Counted from the stretch's first letter, positions 29,554 through 37,739 are shown. The stretch is DNA of 64,000 nucleotides from Achromobacter insolitus (GCF_002209555.1 NZ_NJIF01000012.1:106279-170278), one strand, 5' to 3'. A program made the numbers and translations. The notes: generated by a model from the sequence alone, not told the origin.

Positions 29554-30609
29554 ATGAATTTCCTAGACGGCCACCTGTATCCCGAAAACCAGCAGCCCCT
29601 GATCATCACCGCCGCGCCCTATGCGCCGGGCTGGATACCGTCGGACTTTCCGGAAGACATTCCGGTGTCCATGGAGGACCAGATCCAGAAGGCGGTGGAT
29701 TGCTACGAAGCCGGCGCCACCGTGTTGCATCTCCATGTGCGCGAGGCCGACGGCAAGGGCAGCAAGCGTCTGTCCAAATTCAACGAACTGATCGCCGGGG
29801 TGCGCGAGGCCGTGCCCGAAATGATCATCCAGGTAGGCGGCTCCATCAGCTTCGCGCCGGAAGAAGGGCAGGCCGCGAAATGGTTGAGCGACGATACCCG
29901 GCACATGCTGGCCGAACTGACGCCCAAGCCCGACCAGGTGACGGTGACCGTCAATACCTCGCAGATGAACGTCACCGAGCATGCCGGTGAAGACGACTTC
30001 CGGGGCGTGTCCCGCGGCTTTCCCCACCTGTATTCCACCTACAAGGACATGGTCGTGCCCGCGAATCCCAGCTGGGTCGAGGAGCACATCCGGCGCTTGA
30101 CGGCAGCTGGCATCCAGAGCGAATTCCAGTGCTACAACATCAACAGCTTCGAAACCATAGAGCGGATGATCCGCCGTGGCGTCTACAAGGGCCCGCTGGT
30201 GATGAACTGGGTGGCGATCAGCGGCGGCATGGACCAGGCCAACATCTACAACCTGGCCAACATGCTCCGCGCGGTGCCCGATGGCGCCGTGGTAACAGTG
30301 GAAAGCTCCGTGCTCAATGTGCTGCCCATCAACATGATCGGCATTGCCCTGGGCCTGCACGTGCGCTGCGGCATCGAGGACGTGCTTTGGAACCAGACCC
30401 GCACTGGCAAGATGAGCTCCGTCGAACAGATCAAGCAACTGGTCCGCATCTCCGGCGAATTCGGCCGGCCCATCGCGACGGCGCAGCAGGCGCGCGAGAT
30501 CATGAAGATCGGCGTTTTCTACGAAACCGCGGAAGAGACTCTGCAGGCCAACGGCTTTGCGCCCAACCGCAATGGCGGCAACCAGGGTTTCCTGCGCAAG
30601 CCCGTCTGA
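29554..30609 (+). CDS. BKACE-family beta-keto acid cleavage enzyme (DUF849)
   Basis: A 351-residue zinc-dependent TIM-barrel enzyme. The family's metal site is visible as VLHLHVRE (His59, His61), with further conserved strands IIQVGGSISF, VTVTVNTSQM and SVLNVLPINMIGIALGLHVR. BKACE enzymes cleave beta-keto acids with acetyl-CoA to give acetoacetate plus a CoA ester; the founding member acts on 3-keto-5-aminohexanoate in lysine fermentation, others on carnitine-derived or other beta-keto acids. At 351 residues it is longer than most (about 275-310), with an N-terminal extension and an insert near residue 150. Flanked by two Bug receptors, it likely handles an imported keto or hydroxy acid. Confidence 0.88.
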   Translation: MNFLDGHLYPENQQPLIITAAPYAPGWIPSDFPEDIPVSMEDQIQKAVDCYEAGATVLHLHVREADGKGSKRLSKFNELIAGVREAVPEMIIQVGGSISFAPEEGQAAKWLSDDTRHMLAELTPKPDQVTVTVNTSQMNVTEHAGEDDFRGVSRGFPHLYSTYKDMVVPANPSWVEEHIRRLTAAGIQSEFQCYNINSFETIERMIRRGVYKGPLVMNWVAISGGMDQANIYNLANMLRAVPDGAVVTVESSVLNVLPINMIGIALGLHVRCGIEDVLWNQTRTGKMSSVEQIKQLVRISGEFGRPIATAQQAREIMKIGVFYETAEETLQANGFAPNRNGGNQGFLRKPV

Positions 30610-30672
30610 CGCGGCAACGTTACGGCCGCCCGGCGGGCGGCGCGCATCCGCACAACGATCCAGGATGACAAG

Positions 30673-31662
30673 ATGACGATCTCATTGACCCGTAGGGAAC
30701 TCTTGCTGGGCGCGGCTGCGTCGCTGGCGAGCCGTCTGGTGTTTGCGCAGGGCGGGAACGCGTGGCCTGCCCGGCCCGTCAAAGTGATCGTGCCGGGCGG
30801 CGCGGGCGGCGTGCTGGACACGCTGGCCCGGCAGCTTTATGCCCGGCTCAACGAAACGCTCGGCCAGCCGTTTGTCATAGAGAACCGCCCGGGCGCGAAC
30901 GGCTTGATCGGCTCTTCCGCGGTCAAGAACGCCGCGCCCGACGGCTACACCATCCTGCACAGCACAGCGTCGTCCATGGTGATGGCCGAAGCGCTCAATC
31001 CCGCGTTGCCAGTGAAGACCCTGCGCGATCTGGAGCCCGTGGCGCTGTCCTCGGTGGGCGGGGTGCTGCTTGTGGTGCATGCATCGGTGCCGGCGCAAAC
31101 GCTGCCCGAACTTGTGGAGCTGCTGCGCCGCGAGCCCGACAAGTACCAGTCCTATGGCAGCTGGGGAATAGGATCCAACGGACACTTGACCATGGAGTGG
31201 ATCAAGCAGCGCGCGGGATTGAGCATCAATCACGTGCCTTACAAAACCACGCCCGCGCTGCTGACCAACATCGTGTCGGGCGAGATCCCCGTGGGCTGGG
31301 TCGACGTCGTGTCGCCGCTGGGGTTCATCGAGCAGGGCAAGCTGCGCGGCATCGCCTTGACGGGTACCGTGCGCAGCCCGCGGTTGCCGGATGTGAAGGT
31401 GTTGTCGGAGCAGGGGTATCCCTTTACCGCCGCGGGCTGGCAAGGGGTGTTCGCGCCCAGGAACACGCCGCAGGATGTGCTGGAGCGGCTGCATGCGGCC
31501 ATCAACCATGAACTGGGACAGCCCGCCTTCCTGGAAGCGTTGCGCCTAGCGAACGTGCCTGCCTCGGCCGCCGTCAGCCGCCAGGCGTTTGCCCAGACCA
31601 TCACGCAGGACCTGGCGGCCTGGCGCAAGGTGGTGGTCGACGGCAACATCAAGGCAGAATGA
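30673..31662 (+). CDS. Bug-type solute-binding protein with Tat-like signal
   Basis: A 329-residue receptor of the Bug family (VKVIVPGGAGGVLDTLARQL, IENRPGANGLIGSSAV, APDGYTILHS, INHVPYKTTPALLTNIVSGE). The signal peptide carries a twin-arginine motif (TRRELLLGAA, residues 6-15), which suggests export in a folded state by Tat; the first receptor of the operon has a plain Sec signal. Gap of 63 bases after the BKACE gene. The following small gene starts six bases after its stop, so the operon continues. Confidence 0.9.
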   Translation: MTISLTRRELLLGAAASLASRLVFAQGGNAWPARPVKVIVPGGAGGVLDTLARQLYARLNETLGQPFVIENRPGANGLIGSSAVKNAAPDGYTILHSTASSMVMAEALNPALPVKTLRDLEPVALSSVGGVLLVVHASVPAQTLPELVELLRREPDKYQSYGSWGIGSNGHLTMEWIKQRAGLSINHVPYKTTPALLTNIVSGEIPVGWVDVVSPLGFIEQGKLRGIALTGTVRSPRLPDVKVLSEQGYPFTAAGWQGVFAPRNTPQDVLERLHAAINHELGQPAFLEALRLANVPASAAVSRQAFAQTITQDLAAWRKVVVDGNIKAE

Positions 31663-31668
31663 ACCATC

Positions 31669-32142
31669 ATGCAGATATCCTCCCATGCGGACAAGATAGG
31701 CCGCCTGCTGCGATTGCAGGACAGGCTGGATCCATTGCCGGACTTCGAGCTCTGGTACTGGACCTGCCTGACTGCGGGCACCAATATCTGGAACGCCTCA
31801 TTGCACGCCGTGGGGCTGACCAGCGAGGATCGCGCCTTTTCCACCATACCGGGCGTGCACGTCGTTCCCTTGGCGGGTGGCGGCTGGCGCCGCGAGTTGC
31901 GCGGCCCGGGCGACGTAAGCCATGTCGGCTGGCCAGCCATTCCCGGCGATCTGCCCGAGCCGTTGCAATGCCTGGAGGCCGCCTTGCATGCGCTCGAACA
32001 ACACCGGGATCCCTGTTTGCGAGGAGACCGCCAGCCCACGCAGGCCATCGTCGATGAATGCCGCCAGGCTTTGTCGCGGGCGCTTTCCGTCTATCGGACC
32101 GTGGTCCGTCCGCAGGCTCTTCCCTCCGAGGCCCGTCCATGA
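31669..32142 (+). CDS. Conserved hypothetical protein, tandem paralogue A
   Basis: A 157-residue soluble protein of unknown family, starting six bases after the Bug stop and ending with a four-base overlap (ATGA) with the next gene. It aligns by eye with that neighbour: both have H-x-D-K at residues 6-9, an AGT...N..LH..G block (AGTNIWNASLHAVGL, residues 36-50) and a later RGD preceded by helical sequence beginning EP. It has an insert of about 30 residues (IPGVHVVPLAGGGWRREL and following) that the neighbour lacks. No signal peptide or membrane span. The two are likely subunits of one complex; function not known. Confidence 0.75.
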   Translation: MQISSHADKIGRLLRLQDRLDPLPDFELWYWTCLTAGTNIWNASLHAVGLTSEDRAFSTIPGVHVVPLAGGGWRRELRGPGDVSHVGWPAIPGDLPEPLQCLEAALHALEQHRDPCLRGDRQPTQAIVDECRQALSRALSVYRTVVRPQALPSEARP

Positions 32143-32504
32143 CCCCCGAACATCATCGCGACAAGGCGCTACGCATCGAAGCGACGTTGGCCAAACTCAC
32201 CGACGAGGACTGGGAGATCCGGATCGAGGCGGCCATGTTGGCGGGCACGCACTGGCTCAACCTTGCCTTGCACCGGGCAGGGGTAAGCGAGCACTCGGAA
32301 GACATGGTGCATGCCTCGATGTGCATGGTCAGCGTGTTGCGCAAGTACCGCCTGGCCGAGCCCGCCCTGATCGAAGCCCTGGAGGAAATCGAGGAACTGC
32401 GCCCGCTGTACGTGCGCGGCGACATGGATGGCGCCGTGCAAGCGGGGCATAGGGCGCTGGCCTTGCTCGGCTTCATCGGGGAGCGCGCGCGCGGGCTGGC
32501 CTGA
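32139..32504 (+). CDS. Conserved hypothetical protein, tandem paralogue B
   Basis: A 121-residue, mostly helical, acidic soluble protein coupled to the preceding gene by an ATGA overlap (the frame is open upstream, but the ATG at 32139 is the natural start). It shares with paralogue A the HRDK start (residues 6-9), the AGTHWLNLALHRAGV block (35-49) and the VRGD near residue 90, but is shorter. The shared His and Asn in the block could be functional residues. I do not recognise the family. It closes the Bug/BKACE operon. Confidence 0.75.
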   Translation: MTPEHHRDKALRIEATLAKLTDEDWEIRIEAAMLAGTHWLNLALHRAGVSEHSEDMVHASMCMVSVLRKYRLAEPALIEALEEIEELRPLYVRGDMDGAVQAGHRALALLGFIGERARGLA

Positions 32505-32605
32505 CGCCGGCCAGGCGTTCATGCCGGCTCGGGAGCCGGGATGGATTGACGCGCCCTGTGCGCGCTTCTACTCTTTGCCGACCATCAGCGCGGAGGCCGC
32601 CAGGC

Positions 32606-33511
32606 GTGAATCGATTCCATGAAATGAGTGTGTTCCTGGCGGTGGCCGAGGCGCAGAGCTTCGCTGCGGCGGCCCGGCGCCTGGAAATGTCGGCGCCCTC
32701 GGTCACGCGCAGCGTTTCGGCGCTGGAGCGGCGGCTGGGTGCCTTGCTGCTGGTGCGTACCACGCGCAGCCTGCGCCTGACCGAGGCCGGCCAGCGCTAC
32801 GCCGATGATTGCCGTCGCATTCTCGATGAGGTTGAGCAGGCCGACGACGCGGTCGCCGGCGCCATGGCCGCGCCGCGCGGCGCGCTCAGCATCACCGCCC
32901 CGGCCTTCTTCGGGGAGTTGCATGTGATGCCGGCCGTACTGGGCTATCTGCGCGCGCACCGCGAAGTGTCGGTGCGCACGCTGCTGGTGGACCGTGTGGT
33001 GAACCTGCTGGATGAGCGCGTGGACGTGGCGGTGCGCATCGGCGACTTGCCCGATTCGACGCTGACCGCGGTGCCGGTGGGCCAGGTGCGCCGCGTGGTC
33101 TGCGCCGCGCCCGCGTTCCTGCGCGAGCATGGCGTGCCGCAGGACCTGGAGTCCCTGCAGCGCTATTGCACGGTTACCGCGGCCATGGAGGGCAGGACGC
33201 CACAATGGCGCTTCCAGCAGGACGGCCAGCCCAGGAGCCTGCGCGTCGATTCGCAGCTGACCGTCACGTCCTTCCAGGCCGCGGTGCTGGCGGCCTGCGA
33301 GGGCTGGGGCCTGACGCAGGTCGTGTCCTACCAAGTGGCGCGGCATCTGGCCAGCGGCGCCTTGCAAGTGGTGCTGCGCGACTTCGAACAGCCGCCGCTG
33401 CCCGTGCACGTGGTGTATCCGGAAGGCCGCAAGAGCTCGGCGAAAGTGCGCAGCTTCGTCGAATTCTGCGTCGAGGCCCTGCGTCGCGACCTGGCGACGC
33501 TGCCCGCGTAG
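32606..33511 (+). CDS. LysR-family regulator
   Basis: A 301-residue LysR regulator of the large proteobacterial group starting MNRFHEMSVFLAVAEAQSFA. I take the GTG at 32606, which gives exactly this family start; the open frame runs 20 codons further up but without family similarity. HTH at residues 18-40 (AARRLEMSAPSVTRSVSALE); effector domain with VDVAVRIGDLPDSTL. It lies 102 bases after the BKACE operon and 105 bases before the GST gene on the same strand; its target is not obvious. Confidence 0.87.
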   Translation: MNRFHEMSVFLAVAEAQSFAAAARRLEMSAPSVTRSVSALERRLGALLLVRTTRSLRLTEAGQRYADDCRRILDEVEQADDAVAGAMAAPRGALSITAPAFFGELHVMPAVLGYLRAHREVSVRTLLVDRVVNLLDERVDVAVRIGDLPDSTLTAVPVGQVRRVVCAAPAFLREHGVPQDLESLQRYCTVTAAMEGRTPQWRFQQDGQPRSLRVDSQLTVTSFQAAVLAACEGWGLTQVVSYQVARHLASGALQVVLRDFEQPPLPVHVVYPEGRKSSAKVRSFVEFCVEALRRDLATLPA

Positions 33512-33616
33512 CGGGGTTTCTTTCAGGCATTGCAAGAGTGTCTTGCGAGCGCTGGCCGTTCACGGGCGGCGGCCGCCGGCCCAAGATGGAGGCTGTATCC
33601 GACTTGGAGCCTACTC

Positions 33617-34255
33617 ATGCAAACCGCCCAGACCCCGGCGCTGACGTTCTACAGCTTTCCCCTGTCCGGCCACGCGCACCGCGTCGCCCTGATGCTGTCC
33701 CTGCTCGAAGTGCCCCACCGGCGGGTGGATGTAGACCTGCGCGGCGGTGAGCATAAGCGTCCCGAATTCCTCGCGCTGAATGCCTTCGGGCAGGTGCCGG
33801 TCATCGATGACAATGGCGTGGTGGTCGCGGATTCGACCGCCATCCTGGTTTATCTTGCCAAACGCTACAACGGCCAGGCCTGGCTGCCCGAGGATCCGGT
33901 GGGGGCGGCGGCGGTGCAGCGCTGGTTGTCGGCGGCGTCGGGCCCGGTGGCGTTCGGCCCGGCTGCGGCGCGCATGGTGACGCTGTTTGGCGCCGCCTAT
34001 GACGTGGACAGCACGTTGGCCCGGGCGCATGCCCTGCTGCAAGTCATGGATGGCGAGCTGGCCGGACGCCCGTTTCTGGCGGGCGAGGCGCCCACCATCG
34101 CGGACGTCGCCTGCTACACCTACGTAGCGCACGCGCCGGAAGGCAATGTATCGCTGGATGCCTACCCGCACGTGCGTGCGTGGCTTAGCCGCATTGAAGC
34201 CTTGCCGCGCTTTGCGCCCATGCCATCGTCGCCTGTGGGCCTGGCGGCCGCCTGA
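33617..34255 (+). CDS. Glutathione S-transferase
   Basis: A 212-residue cytosolic GST: thioredoxin-fold N-terminal domain (FYSFPLSGHAHRVALMLSLL, with the glutathione-binding NAFGQVPVIDDNGVVVADSTAI) and an all-helical C-terminal domain (RPFLAGEAPTIADVACYTYV). The ATG at 33617 is chosen because it directly precedes the first strand. It is followed 30 bases later by a PNPOx-like gene, and the two are probably co-transcribed as a detoxification pair. Confidence 0.9.
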   Translation: MQTAQTPALTFYSFPLSGHAHRVALMLSLLEVPHRRVDVDLRGGEHKRPEFLALNAFGQVPVIDDNGVVVADSTAILVYLAKRYNGQAWLPEDPVGAAAVQRWLSAASGPVAFGPAAARMVTLFGAAYDVDSTLARAHALLQVMDGELAGRPFLAGEAPTIADVACYTYVAHAPEGNVSLDAYPHVRAWLSRIEALPRFAPMPSSPVGLAAA

Positions 34256-34285
34256 GACACGGGCGCCGCCCGCAAGGAGAATGCC

Positions 34286-35251
34286 ATGACCAACGTAGAA
34301 CCCGCCTCCGCGTCGTCCGCGCCCTGGCATGCCGGTGAACGTTTGCTGCAACAGCAGGCGGGTGTCGCCGAACGCATGGAAGTGGCGGGGCGCAAAGTCA
34401 TCCGCGACTACATGCCGGAGCAGCATCGCATTTTCTTCGAGCAGCTGCCCTTCCTGGTCGCGGGAGCGGTGGATGAGCAGGGCGATCCCTGGGCGGGCGT
34501 GCTGGAAGGCCTGCCGGGTTTCGTGTCCTCGCCGGATCCGCGCAGCCTGCGCGTGGCGGCCGTGCCGGATGCCGATGATCCACTGCTGGCCGGCCTGGGG
34601 CCGGACCGGCAGGTGGGCCTGCTGGGAATCGAGTTGCACACCCGGCGGCGCAACCGCGCCAACGGTCGCATCGCGGCCTGGGACGGCAAGCGCTTCGACG
34701 TAGCGGTGGCGCAGTCCTTTGGCAATTGTCCGCAGTACATCCAGGCGCGGGAGTTCCACTTTTCGCGTTCGCCCGCCTTGCGCTTTCCTGGCGCGCCGCA
34801 GGAGCGAGAGGGGTTAGACGATGTCGCGCGGGCGCTGATTGCGAGATCCGACACATTTTTCGTGGCGACCTACGCGGACGAGGGCGGCCGCGCGGTCGAT
34901 GTTTCGCACCGCGGCGGCAAACCGGGATTCGTGCGGATCGATGGCGACGTGCTGACCATTCCGGACTTTTCCGGCAACCGCTTCTTCAACACCCTGGGCA
35001 ATATGATGCTCAATCCGCGGGCCGGCCTGCTGTTCATCGATTTCGAGCGCGGCGACGTACTGCAGCTGACGGGCGCTGCCGAAGTGATCCTGGACAGCCC
35101 CGAGATCGAGCGGTTCGATGGCGCCGAGCGATTGTGGCGGGTACGGGCGCGGCGCGTGGTACGCCGGCCGGGGGCGTTGGCCTTGCGCTGGCGCTTCGAT
35201 TCGTATTCTCCCACCGCGCTGGCGACGGGGCAGTGGCCGCGGGCGGCGTAG
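34286..35251 (+). CDS. Pyridoxamine 5-phosphate oxidase-like flavin-binding protein
   Basis: A 321-residue protein with two split-barrel halves of the PNPOx-like family. The first half (IFFEQLPFLVAGAVDEQGDP) and second half (FFVATYADEGGRAVDVSHRG, FSGNRFFNTLGNMMLNPRAG) each look like a flavin-binding barrel. Related proteins are fused to or associated with ferredoxin-reductase-type domains; here there is none. A good ribosome site (AAGGAG) precedes the ATG. Co-directional with the GST gene, suggesting a redox or detoxification role; the exact reaction is unknown. Confidence 0.8.
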   Translation: MTNVEPASASSAPWHAGERLLQQQAGVAERMEVAGRKVIRDYMPEQHRIFFEQLPFLVAGAVDEQGDPWAGVLEGLPGFVSSPDPRSLRVAAVPDADDPLLAGLGPDRQVGLLGIELHTRRRNRANGRIAAWDGKRFDVAVAQSFGNCPQYIQAREFHFSRSPALRFPGAPQEREGLDDVARALIARSDTFFVATYADEGGRAVDVSHRGGKPGFVRIDGDVLTIPDFSGNRFFNTLGNMMLNPRAGLLFIDFERGDVLQLTGAAEVILDSPEIERFDGAERLWRVRARRVVRRPGALALRWRFDSYSPTALATGQWPRAA

Positions 35252-35261
35252 CGTATTCGCG

Positions 35262-35717
35262 CTAGCCGGGAATGGCGGTCTTCTGGACGACGGCGTCGTC
35301 CGGGCCGAGCAGCCGGCCGTCCTGCGCCCGGATTTCCAGCCTGCGCACCGGCTGGCCGCGCTTGCGGTCTATCAGGGTCGAATGGGGCTCGGCGGGGCCG
35401 TAATAGTGGTCTTCACCCCATTGGCGCAAGCCGACGATTACCGGGAACAGCGCCCGGCCCTTATCCGTCAACACATATTCCTGGTATGCGCTGCCATCGG
35501 AGGCAGGCGCCACCTCCAGGATGCCGTGCGCAACCAATGTACGCAGCCGGTCGCTGAGGATGTTCTTGGCCACGCCCAGGCTTTTTTGCAGTTCGCCGAA
35601 ACGCCGCAATCCGTCGAAGGCATCGCGCACGATCAAGAGCGACCACCAGTCGCCGATCGCGTCCAGGGAGCGCGCAACCGGGCAGGCGGCGCCTTCGAGA
35701 CTAGTGCGTTTGACCAT
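35262..35717 (-). CDS. HxlR-family transcriptional regulator
   Basis: A 151-residue winged-helix regulator of the HxlR type: one conserved N-terminal cysteine (GAACPVARSLDAIGDWWSLL) followed by FGELQKSLGVAKNILSDRLR and the wing HGILEV. HxlR proteins often sense electrophiles or oxidants through this cysteine. It is divergent from an MFS transporter at 35845 with a strong double operator between them, so it very probably represses that transporter. Confidence 0.9.
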   Translation of the reverse strand: MVKRTSLEGAACPVARSLDAIGDWWSLLIVRDAFDGLRRFGELQKSLGVAKNILSDRLRTLVAHGILEVAPASDGSAYQEYVLTDKGRALFPVIVGLRQWGEDHYYGPAEPHSTLIDRKRGQPVRRLEIRAQDGRLLGPDDAVVQKTAIPG

Positions 35718-35778
35718 GTCGGATCCTTGTCGAGGAAAGTGACGCTTAGGGGGGCAACGGCGGGCTTATCTAGATTTC

Positions 35779-35829
35779 GGTTGCATTATAAAACCTCAAA
35801 AACTATTATTCTGGTTTTATAAAGCAACC
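35779..35829. promoter_or_regulatory. Double operator between HxlR and MFS genes
   Basis: Two 17-base sites, GGTTGCATTATAAAACC (35779-35795) and GGTTTTATAAAGCAACC (35813-35829), form an inverted repeat matching at 16 of 17 positions with 17 bases between. Each site is itself framed by GGTT...AACC, so each could bind a dimer. Centres are 34 bases apart. They cover the only AT-rich part of the divergent promoter, as a repressor site should. Confidence 0.7.
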
Positions 35830-35844
35830 AGAATGGAGTGAGCG

Positions 35845-37068
35845 ATGCCAGCCAGACCTGAACCTGCCCAATCGGGGCCTCAAGAGCCCATGCCTAGATC
35901 GTTGGTGATGCTGCTGGCGGTGGCCTGCGCCTTGAGCGTGGCCAATGTGTATTACGCACAGCCGCTGCTTGACGCCATCGGCCGCGAGTTCGGTATCGCC
36001 GAAGGCGCGGTGGGCATCGTGGTGACGGCGACGCAGTTGGGTTGTGCGCTGGCGCTGCTGTTTGTCGTGCCTCTGGGCGATCTGCTGGACCGCCGGCGCC
36101 TGATGCTGGGCCAATTGGCGTTGCTGGTGCTGGCCTTGGCGGGCGTCGCCTTGTCGGCGGGCACGCCCTGGCTGTTGATGGGAATGGTGGCCCTGGGGCT
36201 GCTCGGAACGGCGATGACGCAAGGTCTGCTGGCGCTGTCCGCGGCGCTGGCCGCGCCGGGCGAGCGCGGCCGAGTGGTGGGCGCGGCGCAGGGCGGGGTA
36301 GTGATAGGTCTCTTGCTGGCGCGCACCCTCGCCGGGGCTGTGGCGGACCTGTGGGGGTGGCGTGCGGTGTACGTGGTGTCGGCGGCTGTGGCCGCCGTGC
36401 TGGCCGTGGTGCTGGCGCGGCGTTTGCCGCAACGCCGGCTGCCCTCGGTGGATCTGGGTTACTGGGCGCTGCTGCGCTCGCTCTATGGCTTGCTTGCCAC
36501 CGAACGCGTGCTGCGCGTGCGCGGCATGATCGCGCTGCTGATGTTTGCGGCTTTCAGCGCGTTCTGGACTGCACTGGTGCTGCCGCTGAGCGCGCCGCCG
36601 CATTCGCTGACGCATAGCGCGGTGGGCGCGTTCGGGCTGGTCGGCGTGGCGGGCGTGCTGATGGCGGCGCGAGCCGGCCGTCTTGCCGATAGCGGGCAGG
36701 GCGAGCGGACGACTGCAGTGGGCCTGGCGCTGTTGTGCCTGGCCTGGGTGCCCATCGCCTTCCTGGAGCAGAGTCTGTGGTTGCTGGCCCTGGGAGTGTT
36801 GGTCCTGGATATTGCCTTGCAGGCCTTGCACGTGACCAACCAGGCCATGATCTTCAGCGTGAATCCGCAGGCGCATAGCCGGCTTGTCGGCGCCTACATG
36901 ATGTTCTATGCGGTGGGGAGTGGGCTGGGGTCTATCGCATCGACGGTGGTTTATGCGCAGGCGGGTTGGTTGGGGGTGTGTGTTTTGGGGGCGGGGATCA
37001 GTGTTGCGGCGTTGGTGTTCTGGGTGGTGACGGTGCCGCGGGGGGAGCGTTTGTTGGTTGGTTCTTAG
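35845..37068 (+). CDS. MFS efflux transporter
   Basis: A 407-residue, twelve-helix major facilitator of the drug/metabolite exporter type: LSVANVYYAQPLLDAIGREF in helix 1, the loop GDLLDRRRLMLGQL between helices 2 and 3, and TQGLLALSAALAAPGERGRV in helix 4. Similar to the YnfM/YbcL-like group. It has its own promoter under the double HxlR operator. Towards the 3' end, from about 36960, the codons become G/T-rich (long runs of gtt/ggg), unlike the rest of the gene; this drift continues into the noncoding region beyond. Confidence 0.88.
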   Translation: MPARPEPAQSGPQEPMPRSLVMLLAVACALSVANVYYAQPLLDAIGREFGIAEGAVGIVVTATQLGCALALLFVVPLGDLLDRRRLMLGQLALLVLALAGVALSAGTPWLLMGMVALGLLGTAMTQGLLALSAALAAPGERGRVVGAAQGGVVIGLLLARTLAGAVADLWGWRAVYVVSAAVAAVLAVVLARRLPQRRLPSVDLGYWALLRSLYGLLATERVLRVRGMIALLMFAAFSAFWTALVLPLSAPPHSLTHSAVGAFGLVGVAGVLMAARAGRLADSGQGERTTAVGLALLCLAWVPIAFLEQSLWLLALGVLVLDIALQALHVTNQAMIFSVNPQAHSRLVGAYMMFYAVGSGLGSIASTVVYAQAGWLGVCVLGAGISVAALVFWVVTVPRGERLLVGS

Positions 37069-37094
37069 GTTGCTGGTTGGTGGGTTCTTGAGAC

Positions 37095-37259
37095 GCCTGT
37101 CGCGTCGGCGGCCTGCGGGGCGGGGGGCAACGATTGCGGTCCGGAGCGTTCGCTCCGGACTACCCCATTGTCATCCTCGTTGCCGCCTGCGGCGGCTGCC
37201 TACGGATTCCCTCGGGCTTATCGACGCCCCGCGCCCCGCAGGCCGCCGACGCGACAGGC
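37095..37259 (+). repeat. Structured repeat element E1 (165 bases, long terminal stem)
   Basis: The arms 37095-37128 and 37226-37259 pair through 28 consecutive Watson-Crick pairs, one G-G mismatch and five more pairs. Inside lie a palindromic hairpin at 37139-37160 (GTCCGGAGCG-TT-CGCTCCGGAC) and a second small hairpin (GCCGCC-TGC-GGCGGC) near 37181. A diverged copy lies in opposite orientation at 37802-37965. No open frame of note. It may act as a structured RNA, a bidirectional terminator or a mobile DNA hairpin. Confidence 0.85.
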
Positions 37260-37351
37260 TCGGCTGGTTGAAACTTCACGGGCGCTGGGGCGGGCGGTGT
37301 GCTTGGCGTTCTGGCCACGAACGAGTGGGGTTGGCGTGTCTTGCGGGGCCC

Positions 37352-37386
37352 GCCCCAGGCCGGCCGCGCGGGCGGCCTTTTGGGGC
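37352..37386 (+). repeat. Hairpin R1, companion to E1
   Basis: Outer stem GCCCCA/TGGGGC and inner stem GGCCG/CGGCC around a CGCGGG loop. Its core, GGCCGCGCGGGCGGCC (37362-37377), reappears as the exact reverse complement at 37715-37730, where the outer stem has different but still paired sequence. Confidence 0.7.
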
Positions 37387-37553
37387 TTACGCCGTGTTTT
37401 GCGTCGCGCGATGGCGCTGCCGCGCTGGTGATGGGGCGTACTTGTGGTGACGCGCATGGCAGGTGATCGTCGGGTCTGAGTTTGCTGAGCTGCGTTGGGG
37501 GCGATGGCCAAGTGCGCCGGTCTGCCAGTAATCGCCACTCAACGCGGATGCCG

Positions 37554-37614
37554 GATGGGTGGCGCGCGTCCGGGTCTGCATGCGCTAGCGGCTGCCCGTC
37601 GCGCGCCACCCATC
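37554..37614. repeat. Central hairpin of the repeat island
   Basis: GATGGGTGGCGCGCG (37554-37568) and CGCGCGCCACCCATC (37600-37614) are a perfect 15-base inverted repeat, with a nested CGGG/CCCG pair and a CGCTAGCG palindrome in the loop. It sits near the midpoint between E1 and E2. Confidence 0.75.
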
Positions 37615-37705
37615 ACCGCCCACCCCCCAATAGCTGGCGACCAATAGCAAGCCACTTGTCGCATTCGCGCAAGCGGACACAATCGAAATTCAAGAAACCA
37701 TGTAT

Positions 37706-37739
37706 GCCATTCCCGGCCGCCCGCGCGGCCGAGAATGGC
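37706..37739 (-). repeat. Hairpin R2, companion to E2
   Basis: Outer stem GCCATTC/GAATGGC (7 pairs) and inner stem CGGCCG-like around the shared core. Inverted counterpart of R1: the core is identical in reverse complement while the outer stem differs and remains paired. Confidence 0.7.
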
